A stretch of DNA of 64,000 nucleotides, from NCBI GenBank assembly GCA_947493035.1, contig CANLOW010000002.1:464166-528165 (forward strand), in the 5' to 3' direction. Under the pieces are notes generated by a model that was given only the letters and a program-made list of their open reading frames with translations, made no database searches and was not told the origin of the DNA. This DNA is from an uncultured Aquimarina sp. Its GTDB lineage: Bacteria > Bacteroidota > Bacteroidia > Flavobacteriales > Flavobacteriaceae. The position numbers and the translations under genes are program-made. Shown here piece by piece: positions 1-8,338 of the stretch; the first letter of the stretch is position 1, and each line of letters begins with the position of its first letter.

Positions 1-718
1 CTAATTCTAAATTCAATAAATCATCTTTAGCTATAGCTCCTAAATCGTAACGTTTTTGTCCAATATCATATAATCTAACAGCGTTTGTCTTATTTTCTTT
101 AGCTATACGTAACTTATTATTAGCTAAGGCCCAATTAAAAAAAAGATCAATCGTTTTTACATGAATTTGTTGAACGCTAGAAATATATTCTTTCTTCGAT
201 TGCTCATATTCTAAGTCTAAGGTTTTCCTTCTCCACTTCAATTCATTAAATGCCATGATAGGCTGGTCAATACCTACACTAATAGGAGTCACATTATAAT
301 TCTCTATCCTATTTTCACCAAAATTGACCAATCTATTAAAACTAGAACTCACAAAAACACGCGCTCCTGTAATCAGCACATTTTGATTTAATGATAGTCT
401 TGCTACATTGCTAAAATTTTGCTGTTGTCTAAATACGTCTACATTTCTAGCAGGATCAAATCGTTGTACCACAGCTCTATTAAATTCGATCGGCTGTAAT
501 TCTAAATTTAACTGAGGTAGCAATCGTGCTTTAAAAGCCCTTAATTGCCAAAAATTAGCTCCATACTGTCTTTTGGCTATAAAACCATCTAAAGAATTTG
601 CTACAGCATATTCGAAAGCCTTCTCCAACGTAAGTTGAGTATCTTTCTGTTGTGCTGAGGTTGAATTGACTAAGCTGAATACTAAAATCAGCTTTAGCAT
701 TAAAAGATATTTATACAT
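1..718 (-). CDS. TolC-family outer-membrane efflux channel (3' end outside window)
   Basis: Outer-membrane exit duct of the tripartite efflux pump whose adaptor and RND permease lie just upstream. The visible 239 residues start MYKYLLMLKLILVFSL, a Sec signal peptide that probably ends near NSTSAQ. The rest is long polar helix (for example WRRKTLDLEYEQSKKEY and FFNWALANNKLRIAKENK), typical of the periplasmic barrel of TolC-like proteins. The gene runs off the left edge, so its second half is unseen. Its ATG lies inside the end of the permease gene (ATGTATAA, 8 nt shared), which suggests translational coupling. The family call rests on the signal peptide, helical pattern and position in the operon. 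Confidence 0.82.
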   Translation of the reverse strand, partial: MYKYLLMLKLILVFSLVNSTSAQQKDTQLTLEKAFEYAVANSLDGFIAKRQYGANFWQLRAFKARLLPQLNLELQPIEFNRAVVQRFDPARNVDVFRQQQNFSNVARLSLNQNVLITGARVFVSSSFNRLVNFGENRIENYNVTPISVGIDQPIMAFNELKWRRKTLDLEYEQSKKEYISSVQQIHVKTIDLFFNWALANNKLRIAKENKTNAVRLYDIGQKRYDLGAIAKDDLLNLEL

Positions 719-3700
719 ATAATTTCGTAGTATGTAATTTGTTTTTAACTAAAAAATAAAAGCACATCGGAACAAAATAAAGACTTACTAATGTTCCCAC
801 TAACATCCCTCCTATCATTGCTATAGCCAAAGGTGCCTGAAGTTCTGAACCTATACCAGAAACAAACATTACAGGAAGCAATGCTAAAATGGTTGTCAAA
901 CTAGTCATCAAAATAGGCTTCAAACGAATTTTCCCTGCTTCGACTATAGCGCGCCACAGTGTTTTTCCTTCACGTTGAAGTCTAAGTATCGTATCTATCT
1001 TTAAAATAGAATCATTTATGATAATTCCACTCATCACAATCATACCTATCATAGACATTAGGTTAACACTGGCTCCAAAAATCCACAACGCAAAAAGAGA
1101 TCCCGCCATAGCTACTGGAAGTTCTAATAAAATAATAATAGGCAATGTGAGAGATTCGAACTGTGATGCTAAAATCAAATAAAGTAGTATCACTGTAATT
1201 AGGAAGATGTTTAATAACTGCTTCTGAAGTTTTTCTTGTTGAAAAATACTTCCTTCAAATTGAACATTAATATTTGAAAAAGTACTTGTCAACTGTTTTA
1301 ATTTAGTTATTATACTTTCTTTTTCTTCTGATTCAATATGAAATGCAATTGGATAATAAGTTCCATTTTCATCAGCTAACACTTCCTTGAAAGTTGTTCC
1401 CTCAGAAAGAGTGACAAATTGATTTACGGCAAAATGATCTCCATCATTATTCGGTACAGTAAGTGACGATAATATGCGGCTAATACCCGCTTCTTCTCCT
1501 CCTAAAATAATTGGAATCTCCGTTCTGTTTTCCATAATTGACATTACATCTTTCTGATTAAATGCACTTTTAAGAGAAGTAACAATAGTACTTAATGAAA
1601 TATCATAAGTAACTAATTTACCTCTATCAATGGTTAATACCTTTTGCTTAGAGGGTGATAATGGTTGGATATCGTAACTCGCAAACGCTTTTTTATAACT
1701 ATTAAAAATATCATTGACCGCAGAAAATTCATCTGCACCAGATCGCTTAGACAAACGTAACCTCGCTTCTAATGGTGGAGTTTGGGAAGTAAATAACCTA
1801 TTGAAAATATTATCTACAGCTTCGAACTCTATAGAGGCCTTATTGTATTTTTCACCTATCAATGCATATAAAATCTCTTTTATTTTCTTTAGATCTTTTG
1901 TAGAATTTGCATTCACATATATACTTGATTGTTCTAAGGTAGGTTGACTTTTAAGTGTAATTCCATATTGACTTTTTCCAATATTGGCAATGTATTGTGA
2001 AGTATGATTTTGTATTAATGATTGTAAGTTTCGTACCCTATTTTCATTTTCATTAAGATGTATTGGTTCTCCCCAATCTATAGTCGCTATAGTTTCAGTA
2101 GTAGTTAATCGAGGTAAAATTGACTTCTCACTAATACTTAATAATACGATTGTACTAATAATTAATAACAAAAATAATATGGGAAGTCTCCATCTACTCT
2201 TAGATAAAAATCGGAATCCTTTTTTGTACCACCCCACATAATATCCTTCTCTTTTAGCTTTCTTTATTATGTTGGTTAAGTCTCTTTTTCTATATAATAG
2301 GTGATAACAAACCGGTAAGATTAATAATGAAACTAGTAAGGATGAAAATAAGCCTATACTAACGGCCAATGCTTGATCATAAAATAACGCTCCAGAGATA
2401 CCACTTATGAACACCAAAGGAAAAAAAACTGCACATGTAGTTAGTGCTGAACTCAATAATGGTTTAAATACTTCACTTGCACCTTTAGCACAAGAAACTA
2501 TTACGGTATTACCCTTTTCTATAAAATGGGAAATATTATCAATAACAATAATCGCATTATCGATCATTAATCCTATTCCTAAAATGATGCCTGATAATGA
2601 AATGATATTAAAGGATAAATGTAATAACCTAAAAACTAAAAAGCTAAAAACTAAAGATATAGGTATACTAATTAAAATTAACACACTAGACCTAACGTCC
2701 TTAATGAAAACAAAGGTAATTATTAAGGCTAACAACCCTCCCCACAATAGACTTTGCAATAAATTTGATACTGTTACATCCAATAATTGTGTTTGATCTC
2801 TATTAATTTCGAAACCTACTTCTTTATATTTTGAACTTAAATCATCTAATAATAAAGCTATGGAAGATTTTAAATCTCCCATTCTAGCATCACTTTGTTT
2901 AATTACAGCTAGACTGATTGCTTCTTTTCCATTAGCGAGTACTAGACCTTGACGCTCTTGCGATCGCTCTATTACTTTAGCTAATTCTTTAATTTGAAAT
3001 AATCGATCGTCTTGCTTTAAATAAATATTTTCAATTTGGGTAGCATTAGTAACAGTTCCATTTATCCGCAAGTTGTATTGGTATTGTTGATCCTTCACAG
3101 ATATGCTTTCCAATTCAATCTTCTGGCCTTTAATAGCCGATTCTATATCAAACAAACTCAACCCTAAACCTTGTAGTTTCTCTAAATCTGGTTTTACTAA
3201 TATTTCAGGAGAAACGTAACCATTAACATCTACTAAAGCAACTTCATCTAATTGCTCAATCCTATTCTTGACGATATGGTTGACAAATTTTCCGAAATCA
3301 ACAGAGGTACTTCCGTCTCCCAAATCTTCTCTAGAACTGATATCAATATAAAAAGCTGGGATATCTGAAGCACTAGCTTTTAAAACTTTAGGCCTATCTA
3401 CAAATTTCGGTAAATTCCCTGTTATCTGATCGATTTTCTCATTGACTTCTATAAAAGCTAAATCTGTATCTGTACCATGTTCAAATTGAAGGTCTACCAC
3501 CAAACTACCATTAGAAGCCTTACTAGACATAGATTCTAAATGGTTCAATTGATTAAGTTTGTTTCTAACCGACCTCCCTAAATTACTTTCTATCTGCCCA
3601 GCAGACTTATTTTTCACCTTAACTTTAACTGTTATTCGAGGAATATCAATATCTGGCATTAATGAAATTGGAATCTTTAACATCGAGAGCACTCCCAAAA

Positions 3701-3761
3701 TCAGACATAACAATGTAGCCATCAATACGGCTATAGGGCGTTGTACTAAAAATCTTATCAT
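711..3761 (-). CDS. RND-family efflux permease (AcrB/CzcA-like inner-membrane pump)
   Basis: Proton-driven inner-membrane permease of 1016 residues, the usual size for the AcrB/CzcA superfamily. It starts MIRFLVQRPIAVLMA, the typical cytoplasmic end and first membrane helix. The two halves each carry a periplasmic porter domain (about 35-330 and 555-850) and a helical bundle (about 335-535 and 855-1005). TM4 reads GIGLMIDNAIIVIDN, so only the first of AcrB's two relay aspartates is kept. TM10 reads GIIINDSILK, without an obvious equivalent of AcrB Lys940. It lies 23 nt after the adaptor gene and overlaps the TolC-like gene. It belongs to a divergent Bacteroidota group, and its substrate cannot be read from the sequence. 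The position suggests a link to the peptide/propeller cassettes upstream. Confidence 0.93.
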   Translation of the reverse strand: MIRFLVQRPIAVLMATLLCLILGVLSMLKIPISLMPDIDIPRITVKVKVKNKSAGQIESNLGRSVRNKLNQLNHLESMSSKASNGSLVVDLQFEHGTDTDLAFIEVNEKIDQITGNLPKFVDRPKVLKASASDIPAFYIDISSREDLGDGSTSVDFGKFVNHIVKNRIEQLDEVALVDVNGYVSPEILVKPDLEKLQGLGLSLFDIESAIKGQKIELESISVKDQQYQYNLRINGTVTNATQIENIYLKQDDRLFQIKELAKVIERSQERQGLVLANGKEAISLAVIKQSDARMGDLKSSIALLLDDLSSKYKEVGFEINRDQTQLLDVTVSNLLQSLLWGGLLALIITFVFIKDVRSSVLILISIPISLVFSFLVFRLLHLSFNIISLSGIILGIGLMIDNAIIVIDNISHFIEKGNTVIVSCAKGASEVFKPLLSSALTTCAVFFPLVFISGISGALFYDQALAVSIGLFSSLLVSLLILPVCYHLLYRKRDLTNIIKKAKREGYYVGWYKKGFRFLSKSRWRLPILFLLLIISTIVLLSISEKSILPRLTTTETIATIDWGEPIHLNENENRVRNLQSLIQNHTSQYIANIGKSQYGITLKSQPTLEQSSIYVNANSTKDLKKIKEILYALIGEKYNKASIEFEAVDNIFNRLFTSQTPPLEARLRLSKRSGADEFSAVNDIFNSYKKAFASYDIQPLSPSKQKVLTIDRGKLVTYDISLSTIVTSLKSAFNQKDVMSIMENRTEIPIILGGEEAGISRILSSLTVPNNDGDHFAVNQFVTLSEGTTFKEVLADENGTYYPIAFHIESEEKESIITKLKQLTSTFSNINVQFEGSIFQQEKLQKQLLNIFLITVILLYLILASQFESLTLPIIILLELPVAMAGSLFALWIFGASVNLMSMIGMIVMSGIIINDSILKIDTILRLQREGKTLWRAIVEAGKIRLKPILMTSLTTILALLPVMFVSGIGSELQAPLAIAMIGGMLVGTLVSLYFVPMCFYFLVKNKLHTTKLYV

Positions 3762-3784
3762 CTAAATATGAGAAACGTTTTCAA

Positions 3785-4873
3785 TTATTTTACAATCACA
3801 TCAACATTGTGCGCTAGGTGTAAATTTCCTGAAGTAATAATAGTATCTCCTATTTCTAACTTCGAAGAACGCTTTTCTGGATCTGCCACAATAGCTACTG
3901 ACGAGCTATTTTCATATAATGTTTTCACATATGTCCAGTAAGCTTTTCCTTTTTTATATTTAAAAACGATTTCTTTATTATTTCGTCTAACAATAGCACT
4001 CTTTGCGACAATAAAGTCTTCTTTTCGTTCTTTTCGAATACTTACCTTTACATTCATCCCTTCGATAAATTTATCTGGATTTTTGACTCTAGCCTTTACT
4101 AATACAGTACCATTTTCTTCTACAATAGGGTTAATGCTTTTTATTTTTCCTTTAGATACTTCCAAATCTCCAAAAGCACTTATATCTACAATATCTCCTT
4201 TGACAACTTTATGTATATCTGTTTCTATTAAATAAAAGGACACATCAAAATAATGGTCATCTATCAAGGTTAAAAAGTCTTCTCCTGTACTTATCTGTTG
4301 AAATTCTTTTACTTGTAATGCCCCAACAGTTCCTGAAAATGGAGCTTTAACTTTTGTCTTTTTCAATTCGTTTTCTATATCCTGCAATGCATTTTTAGCA
4401 TCTGCATAACCCGAACGAATTGCTGTCATTTCGTATACTTGTTCAGGAATATTTTTTCGATCATCAAAATCGTACCCCCTACCTACTAGCATGTCTTTAA
4501 TTTCTAAAAGTGCTTTTTTCTCAGCAATAATGGCTTTTCTTTTTTCCTTCAACAATGCTTTATCATCTGTTTTGGCTAAAACTTGTCCTTTACTAACTTT
4601 TTGACCATTTTTTACATAGACGCGCTCTAATATACCAGACGCCTCAAATTTCAAATCATTCTTCTTGTTTGCTATTAGTTTGCCATTAGCAATTAGTTCA
4701 TCTACAAAAGGTTTATATGCTAATGCTTCAACACTTACTGGATTTTCTTGCTTTGGTATGTCAGGAATATCATTATATGCTGCGGCTTCTTCTATTTTAG
4801 GTTTGCAGCTTTGGAAAAAGCTAAATACTCCTAATAATAGAATCATTATTTTAAGTTGATTGTATCGATACAT
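3785..4873 (-). CDS. Efflux RND periplasmic adaptor, lipoprotein (membrane fusion protein)
   Basis: Periplasmic adaptor joining the RND permease to the TolC-like channel. The 362 residues start MYRYNQLKIMILLLGVFSFF and then QSC, a lipobox, so the protein should be lipid-anchored in a membrane. A biotinyl-lipoyl half-motif follows (GILERVYVKNGQKVSKGQVLAKTD, about 82-105), then a coiled-coil hairpin, then the second lipoyl half (KVKAPFSGTVGALQVKEFQQISTG), then the beta-barrel and membrane-proximal domains. The start is only 6 nt after the stop of the first propeller gene, so the pump is probably transcribed with the peptide/propeller cassettes. The family assignment is firm. The operon link is inferred from spacing. 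Confidence 0.92.
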   Translation of the reverse strand: MYRYNQLKIMILLLGVFSFFQSCKPKIEEAAAYNDIPDIPKQENPVSVEALAYKPFVDELIANGKLIANKKNDLKFEASGILERVYVKNGQKVSKGQVLAKTDDKALLKEKRKAIIAEKKALLEIKDMLVGRGYDFDDRKNIPEQVYEMTAIRSGYADAKNALQDIENELKKTKVKAPFSGTVGALQVKEFQQISTGEDFLTLIDDHYFDVSFYLIETDIHKVVKGDIVDISAFGDLEVSKGKIKSINPIVEENGTVLVKARVKNPDKFIEGMNVKVSIRKERKEDFIVAKSAIVRRNNKEIVFKYKKGKAYWTYVKTLYENSSSVAIVADPEKRSSKLEIGDTIITSGNLHLAHNVDVIVK

Positions 4874-4879
4874 TATTTC

Positions 4880-6013
4880 TTAAATATGTTTAAATTTTGT
4901 GAAGACTAGAACAGGGTTACCATATGGGTTCAAACTATCTAGTAGCTTTTTCTTTAAAAATTTATTACCAATTACACCATCTTCACTATCTTTTTTGATA
5001 ATAGAAGGTTCTTTATGGGTAATGAAATATCCGTCGTGATAATATTTATATTCTGAAAATCTCAGAATCGAATTTTCAAAATCTTTAATCTTAAAAAGTG
5101 CTTTCCTCTTTAAATCATATAATTGACTTTCTGTCTTTTCTTTTTTAAAGTATTGGAACAATAAAAACTCTCTCCCAATATCATATGAAAAAAAGGCTGC
5201 TTGGTTTTCTTGATTGATTTTCTTCATGAAAACCTCTGGATCTAGATATTGTTTTTTTAATATTTTATTACTTAGCCACTCCCCTTCAAAATCAAAATAA
5301 TATAAAGGCTTAAGATCTTCTTTAGTCCATTTATAAATCACTGGAGAATAAATAGGTCTTACATAAACATTTCCATCAACTGAAAACATCTTATTCGGAG
5401 ATGAATAAAAAACATCTATATTCTTCCTTATTTTGAGATATTTACCTTCGACTTTACCACCATCTAAAACGACACATTCATATGGATAGTTGTAACTCCC
5501 CCCAATCTTAGCTCTCAATACACCTATAAAGCCATCCCCTAATTGAGCTATCTCTAAAGATGAAAAAAATGGAATTTTTGTGCTTTTTACAAATTCTCCT
5601 TTAAAACTATACCTATTAATTTGATTCAGAGTATTATCCAGTATATCTATATAATTACCTTTTTCATTTAAATAAAAATCATCAATCTGAGCATATTCAC
5701 CAGGACCTGATCCTTGTAAATTAAATTCATATTTAAATTTTCCATTAAAATCAAATACGAAAATCCCTTGATGTCCTTGATCAAAAACAAAAATTAGATC
5801 TTTTGTGAATTTTATGTTCGTTATGTTATGTAATTGAACTTTTTCATTTGTTTCGAGAGGTAAGTAGTAATGATCATCAACTAGATCTAAAACAGAAACC
5901 TCTTTAGCATTAGATATTTGAATTTGATTTTCAATAGTTGAATAATCGATTTCATTGTGACCACAAGAGATGAAAATTAATACTATATAGAATAATCCTA
6001 CTGTTCTTATCAT
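4880..6013 (-). CDS. 6-bladed beta-propeller lipoprotein (copy 1 of 3)
   Basis: Lipoprotein of 377 residues: MIRTVGLFYIVLIFISC is a signal peptide with lipobox ISC. The rest matches the Bacteroidota 6-bladed beta-propeller family (DUF4934/DUF5128-like). Blade strands such as GIFVFDFNGKFKYEFNLQG are followed by the landmark GSGPGEYAQIDDFYLN, and the C-terminus is NPYGNPVLVFTKFKHI. The two upstream copies share all these landmarks (GxGPxEYxxIDDF, C-terminal LNPYGNPVL[VMI]FTKFK). In gut Bacteroides, such propellers often sit beside NVEALA-type peptide genes, matching the arrangement here. The propeller may bind a peptide or glycan, but its role is unknown. The gene sits 94 nt after peptide gene 1 and 6 nt before the adaptor gene. 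Confidence 0.85.
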   Translation of the reverse strand: MIRTVGLFYIVLIFISCGHNEIDYSTIENQIQISNAKEVSVLDLVDDHYYLPLETNEKVQLHNITNIKFTKDLIFVFDQGHQGIFVFDFNGKFKYEFNLQGSGPGEYAQIDDFYLNEKGNYIDILDNTLNQINRYSFKGEFVKSTKIPFFSSLEIAQLGDGFIGVLRAKIGGSYNYPYECVVLDGGKVEGKYLKIRKNIDVFYSSPNKMFSVDGNVYVRPIYSPVIYKWTKEDLKPLYYFDFEGEWLSNKILKKQYLDPEVFMKKINQENQAAFFSYDIGREFLLFQYFKKEKTESQLYDLKRKALFKIKDFENSILRFSEYKYYHDGYFITHKEPSIIKKDSEDGVIGNKFLKKKLLDSLNPYGNPVLVFTKFKHI

Positions 6014-6052
6014 TGATCTTTAAAAATTTATTAAATAGTTAATGGCTATAAT

Positions 6053-6091
6053 GAAACCCAAATTAAATTTCATTTATTTAATTTGGGTTTC
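6053..6091 (-). terminator. Intercistronic hairpin after peptide gene 1
   Basis: A perfect 16-bp stem (GAAACCCAAATTAAAT and its complement) with a 7-nt loop lies between peptide gene 1 and propeller gene 1. It has no clear U-run afterwards on the minus strand. It is therefore more likely a partial terminator or an mRNA-protecting 3' structure that lets the peptide outnumber the propeller. Confidence 0.6.
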
Positions 6092-6107
6092 TTCATACCT
6101 GATATTA

Positions 6108-6371
6108 TTAGATAGAAAGTGGATTACATCTTCTTGAACCTCCTGTACCACAAGTCTCACCAATTCTTTGTACATACCTACTACCATTCCAATATGTATG
6201 GTGAGTTAAATGGTAACCAATAAAAGTAAAATACTCTGATGGTACATTTTCCGCATTTGCGTCTTGAGATAAAGACACCTCTGTTATACTAGAATCTATA
6301 TTTGAATTTGTTACTACTGGTGCTAAAGCAAATGCACCTACTAACCCCATTGCGATCAATAATTTTTTCAT
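6108..6371 (-). CDS. Small secreted cysteine peptide with DANAE leader (copy 1)
   Basis: Product of 87 residues. The N-terminal 41 residues (MKKLLIAMGLVGAFALAPVV through the motif SLSQDANAE) are almost the same as in the other two copies. They read as a signal peptide plus a short pro-region, like the leader and NVEALA motif of Bacteroidota NVEALA peptides. The remaining 46 residues are unlike the sister copies except for one loop, C-GTGGSRR-C, which fits C-x3-G-x3-C and probably forms a disulphide after export. The mature part is rich in His, Tyr, Gly and Arg. Its propeller partner lies 94 nt downstream. No enzyme domain is visible, and a secreted peptide signal, toxin or ligand are all possible. 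Confidence 0.72.
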   Translation of the reverse strand: MKKLLIAMGLVGAFALAPVVTNSNIDSSITEVSLSQDANAENVPSEYFTFIGYHLTHHTYWNGSRYVQRIGETCGTGGSRRCNPLSI

Positions 6372-6580
6372 GATTGTATTTTATAAAATTTTAACTAATT
6401 GTTTAATTGTAAAATTTAAAGGAACTTCTTTACTATAAGCTGTCCATCCATTCCTAGAACACCTAGACCAATTGCAACTACAATACACCTCTTTTTAGTT
6501 TTAACTTTATTTCATCACTTTTCTAGATTTAATTAAACATTGTGATATATTTTGATAGAAATATTGATATTTCTATGAGC
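6372..6580 (-). promoter_or_regulatory. Conserved cassette leader 1
   Basis: These 209 nt lie between the stop of propeller 2 and the start of peptide 1. They are homologous to the leaders at 8132-8338 (207 nt) and 9901-10103 (203 nt). Shared landmarks in plus-strand order are CTAG-rich paired arms, an ATTG...CAAT stem at 6471-6484, ACCTCT, the block TTTAATTAAACATTGTGATA, and a near-palindrome at 6555-6576. The leader could hold a promoter, an operator and a structured 5' UTR. No single element is proven. Confidence 0.55.
6555..6576. repeat. 22-bp near-palindrome behind propeller 2
   Basis: The sequence starts ATAGAAATATT and ends GATATTTCTAT. It is a palindrome with one central mismatch, 4 nt beyond the stop of propeller gene 2. 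A perfect version lies at 8313-8334 in the same position behind propeller 3. With no U-run after it, an operator site for the next cassette is as likely as a terminator. Confidence 0.6.
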
Positions 6581-7723
6581 TTATATGTCTTTAAATTTGG
6601 TAAACATTAATACTGGGTTACCATAAGGGTTGAGGGAATCAACAAATTCTTTTTTTAAATACTGTGAACCATTAACCTTAGACTTAAAATCATCCTTAAT
6701 TAAACTAGGTTCTTTAAGACTTACAAACTTGCCCTCATAATAGTAATCAAAATTAGAATACCTACTTATACACTCCTTATAATCAATAATTTCCATAGTT
6801 TTTTTAGTCTTTATATCATATAATAAATTATAGTCATTTTTATTTTTATAGAAACTAAAAGCTATTTTATCTTTACCTACATTAGTGCTTAAAAAAGCTG
6901 CTTTATTAATTTCATCCAATTTTTTTATAAAAATTGATGGCTGGCTAACTTCTGAATAAATCAATTTATCATTTAGCCAATCTCCTTTAAAATCAAAATA
7001 GTATTTAGGATAAATACTGTCCTTAAATACTTGATATAAAACTGTAGAGTATAATGGTCTAAAATATATTTCTCCATCTCTAGTCAGCATAGAATTTTTA
7101 GTCTTAAAAAATATATCTATTGGCTTTCTTATCTTCAAGTATTTATTCCTTATTTTGCTATTCGACATCACTACACACTCATAAGGTATTTTTTTTCCTC
7201 CTGTTGCTTTAGAATTTAAAAAAACTATATCTTCATTTAAGTAACTAAACTCTTTAGCCGTATTCATAGGGATTTTCACTTCTTTAATAAAATCTCCTTC
7301 AAAATTATAGCTGATTATTTTCTTTAACGTAGCATCTAGAATATCAATTTCTCTTTTACTTTCCCTAACATAAAAATCATCTATACGAGAATACTCTTCT
7401 GGCCCTGATCCTTGCATATTTATGTGCCTAATAAATTTCCCATTGTTTATATTAAAAATAAAAACACCCTCGTCACCTCGAGCAGCTACTAAAATTAATT
7501 CGTTAGTAAATCGAATTGTATTTATTTCATGTATTACAGATTCTTTTGTTGTTTCTAATGCAACAAAATGGCAGCTATCTAAAACATCTAAATATTTAGT
7601 TTTTATAGTTTGATCTATTTCAATTATATGTTCTACTTTACTTAAGTCGATTGAAGAGTTTTTACAACTTGTTAGTAGTAATATTAGAATTAGTGTAATA
7701 AAGTTTTTTTTTAACATTTTCAA
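6581..7723 (-). CDS. 6-bladed beta-propeller lipoprotein (copy 2 of 3)
   Basis: Product of 380 residues, homologous along its length to copies 1 and 3. The signal peptide MKMLKKNFITLILILLLTSC ends in lipobox TSC. After the cysteine all three copies share C-x4-I-D-[YL]-S. Landmarks are GVFIFNINNGKFIRHINMQG, GSGPEEYSRIDDFYV, FDFKGDWLNDK and the C-terminal NPYGNPVLMFTKFKDI. The C-terminal coding end and the next intergenic block are nearly identical in DNA to those of copy 3, which indicates duplication. Paired with peptide gene 2, 63 nt upstream. Expected to sit on an outer or periplasmic membrane face. Function unknown, with peptide binding or sensing inferred only from constant pairing. Confidence 0.85.
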   Translation of the reverse strand: MKMLKKNFITLILILLLTSCKNSSIDLSKVEHIIEIDQTIKTKYLDVLDSCHFVALETTKESVIHEINTIRFTNELILVAARGDEGVFIFNINNGKFIRHINMQGSGPEEYSRIDDFYVRESKREIDILDATLKKIISYNFEGDFIKEVKIPMNTAKEFSYLNEDIVFLNSKATGGKKIPYECVVMSNSKIRNKYLKIRKPIDIFFKTKNSMLTRDGEIYFRPLYSTVLYQVFKDSIYPKYYFDFKGDWLNDKLIYSEVSQPSIFIKKLDEINKAAFLSTNVGKDKIAFSFYKNKNDYNLLYDIKTKKTMEIIDYKECISRYSNFDYYYEGKFVSLKEPSLIKDDFKSKVNGSQYLKKEFVDSLNPYGNPVLMFTKFKDI

Positions 7724-7741
7724 ATAACTCTTTTATAGTTT

Positions 7742-7779
7742 TTTTAAGAGGTGTTACTAAAAAGTAACACCTCTTAAAA
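7742..7779 (-). terminator. Intercistronic hairpin after peptide gene 2
   Basis: A perfect 17-bp stem (TTTTAAGAGGTGTTACT and its complement) with a 4-nt AAAA loop separates peptide gene 2 from propeller gene 2. Its sequence is unrelated to the hairpins of cassettes 1 and 3, but it has the same position and similar size. Confidence 0.6.
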
Positions 7780-7786
7780 CTTTAGC

Positions 7787-8131
7787 TTACCATCTTAAAT
7801 TTAATGAAGATTCATCTCTCCTATATAGAACCCTCCTATCAGAAGATGACAACCAACCAATATTTAAACAACTATCGCAGGTATAACATCCTCTAGCTCC
7901 TGAACTTGAACAAATACTTACCCAACCTTCTCGACCTGTTCCAAAATAATTATTTGAATAATTATACTCTATTGTACTACCAACACTGGATAATTTATTT
8001 AAACTACTTTCAGCATTAGCATCCTGAGATAAAACTACATCAGTTTCATTAGAGTCTATATTAGCGTTTGTTACTACTGGTGCTAAAGCAAATGCAAGGA
8101 TTAAACCCATTGCTATAAATAACTTTTTCAT
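7787..8131 (-). CDS. Small secreted cysteine peptide with DANAE leader (copy 2)
   Basis: Product of 114 residues with the shared leader MKKLFIAMGLILAFALAPVV...VVLSQDANAE (residues 1-41). A unique 73-residue tail follows. It contains C-SSSGARG-C, the same C-x3-G-x3-C loop as the sister peptides, plus two further cysteines directly after it (YTCDSC). This copy could form two disulphides. The C-terminus ends in Arg and Trp (RRDESSLNLRW). Propeller gene 2 follows 63 nt downstream, after a hairpin. The leader is conserved while the tail has diverged, as expected for a secreted cargo under diversifying selection or swapping. No known toxin or bacteriocin family is recognised. Confidence 0.72.
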   Translation of the reverse strand: MKKLFIAMGLILAFALAPVVTNANIDSNETDVVLSQDANAESSLNKLSSVGSTIEYNYSNNYFGTGREGWVSICSSSGARGCYTCDSCLNIGWLSSSDRRVLYRRDESSLNLRW

Positions 8132-8338
8132 GTTATATTTTTTTTAAATTTTATTAATTATTGATTGGTAAAACTTCTGGTGACCATTTTACTATTAGCC
8201 GTCTATCTATCCCTCGAATAGCTAAACCTGTTGCATTACAACCTACCTCTTTCTATTTTCAACTTTATTTCATTATTTTTCTAGATTTAATTAAACATTG
8301 TGATATATTTTGATAGAAATATTAATATTTCTATGAGC
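8132..8338 (-). promoter_or_regulatory. Conserved cassette leader 2
   Basis: These 207 nt precede peptide gene 2. They are close to cassette leader 1, especially from about 8281 to 8338, which is almost identical to 6524-6580. The small stem seen as ATTG/CAAT in leaders 1 and 3 is GTTG/CAAC here (8230-8233 with 8239-8242). Both partners changed, so pairing is kept. ACCTCT follows directly. Confidence 0.55.
8313..8334. repeat. 22-bp perfect palindrome behind propeller 3
   Basis: A perfect palindrome, ATAGAAATATT followed by its reverse complement, 4 nt beyond the stop of propeller gene 3. It matches the near-palindrome at 6555-6576. No poly-U follows on the minus strand. It may be a dimeric regulator site or a weak transcription stop. 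Confidence 0.65.
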
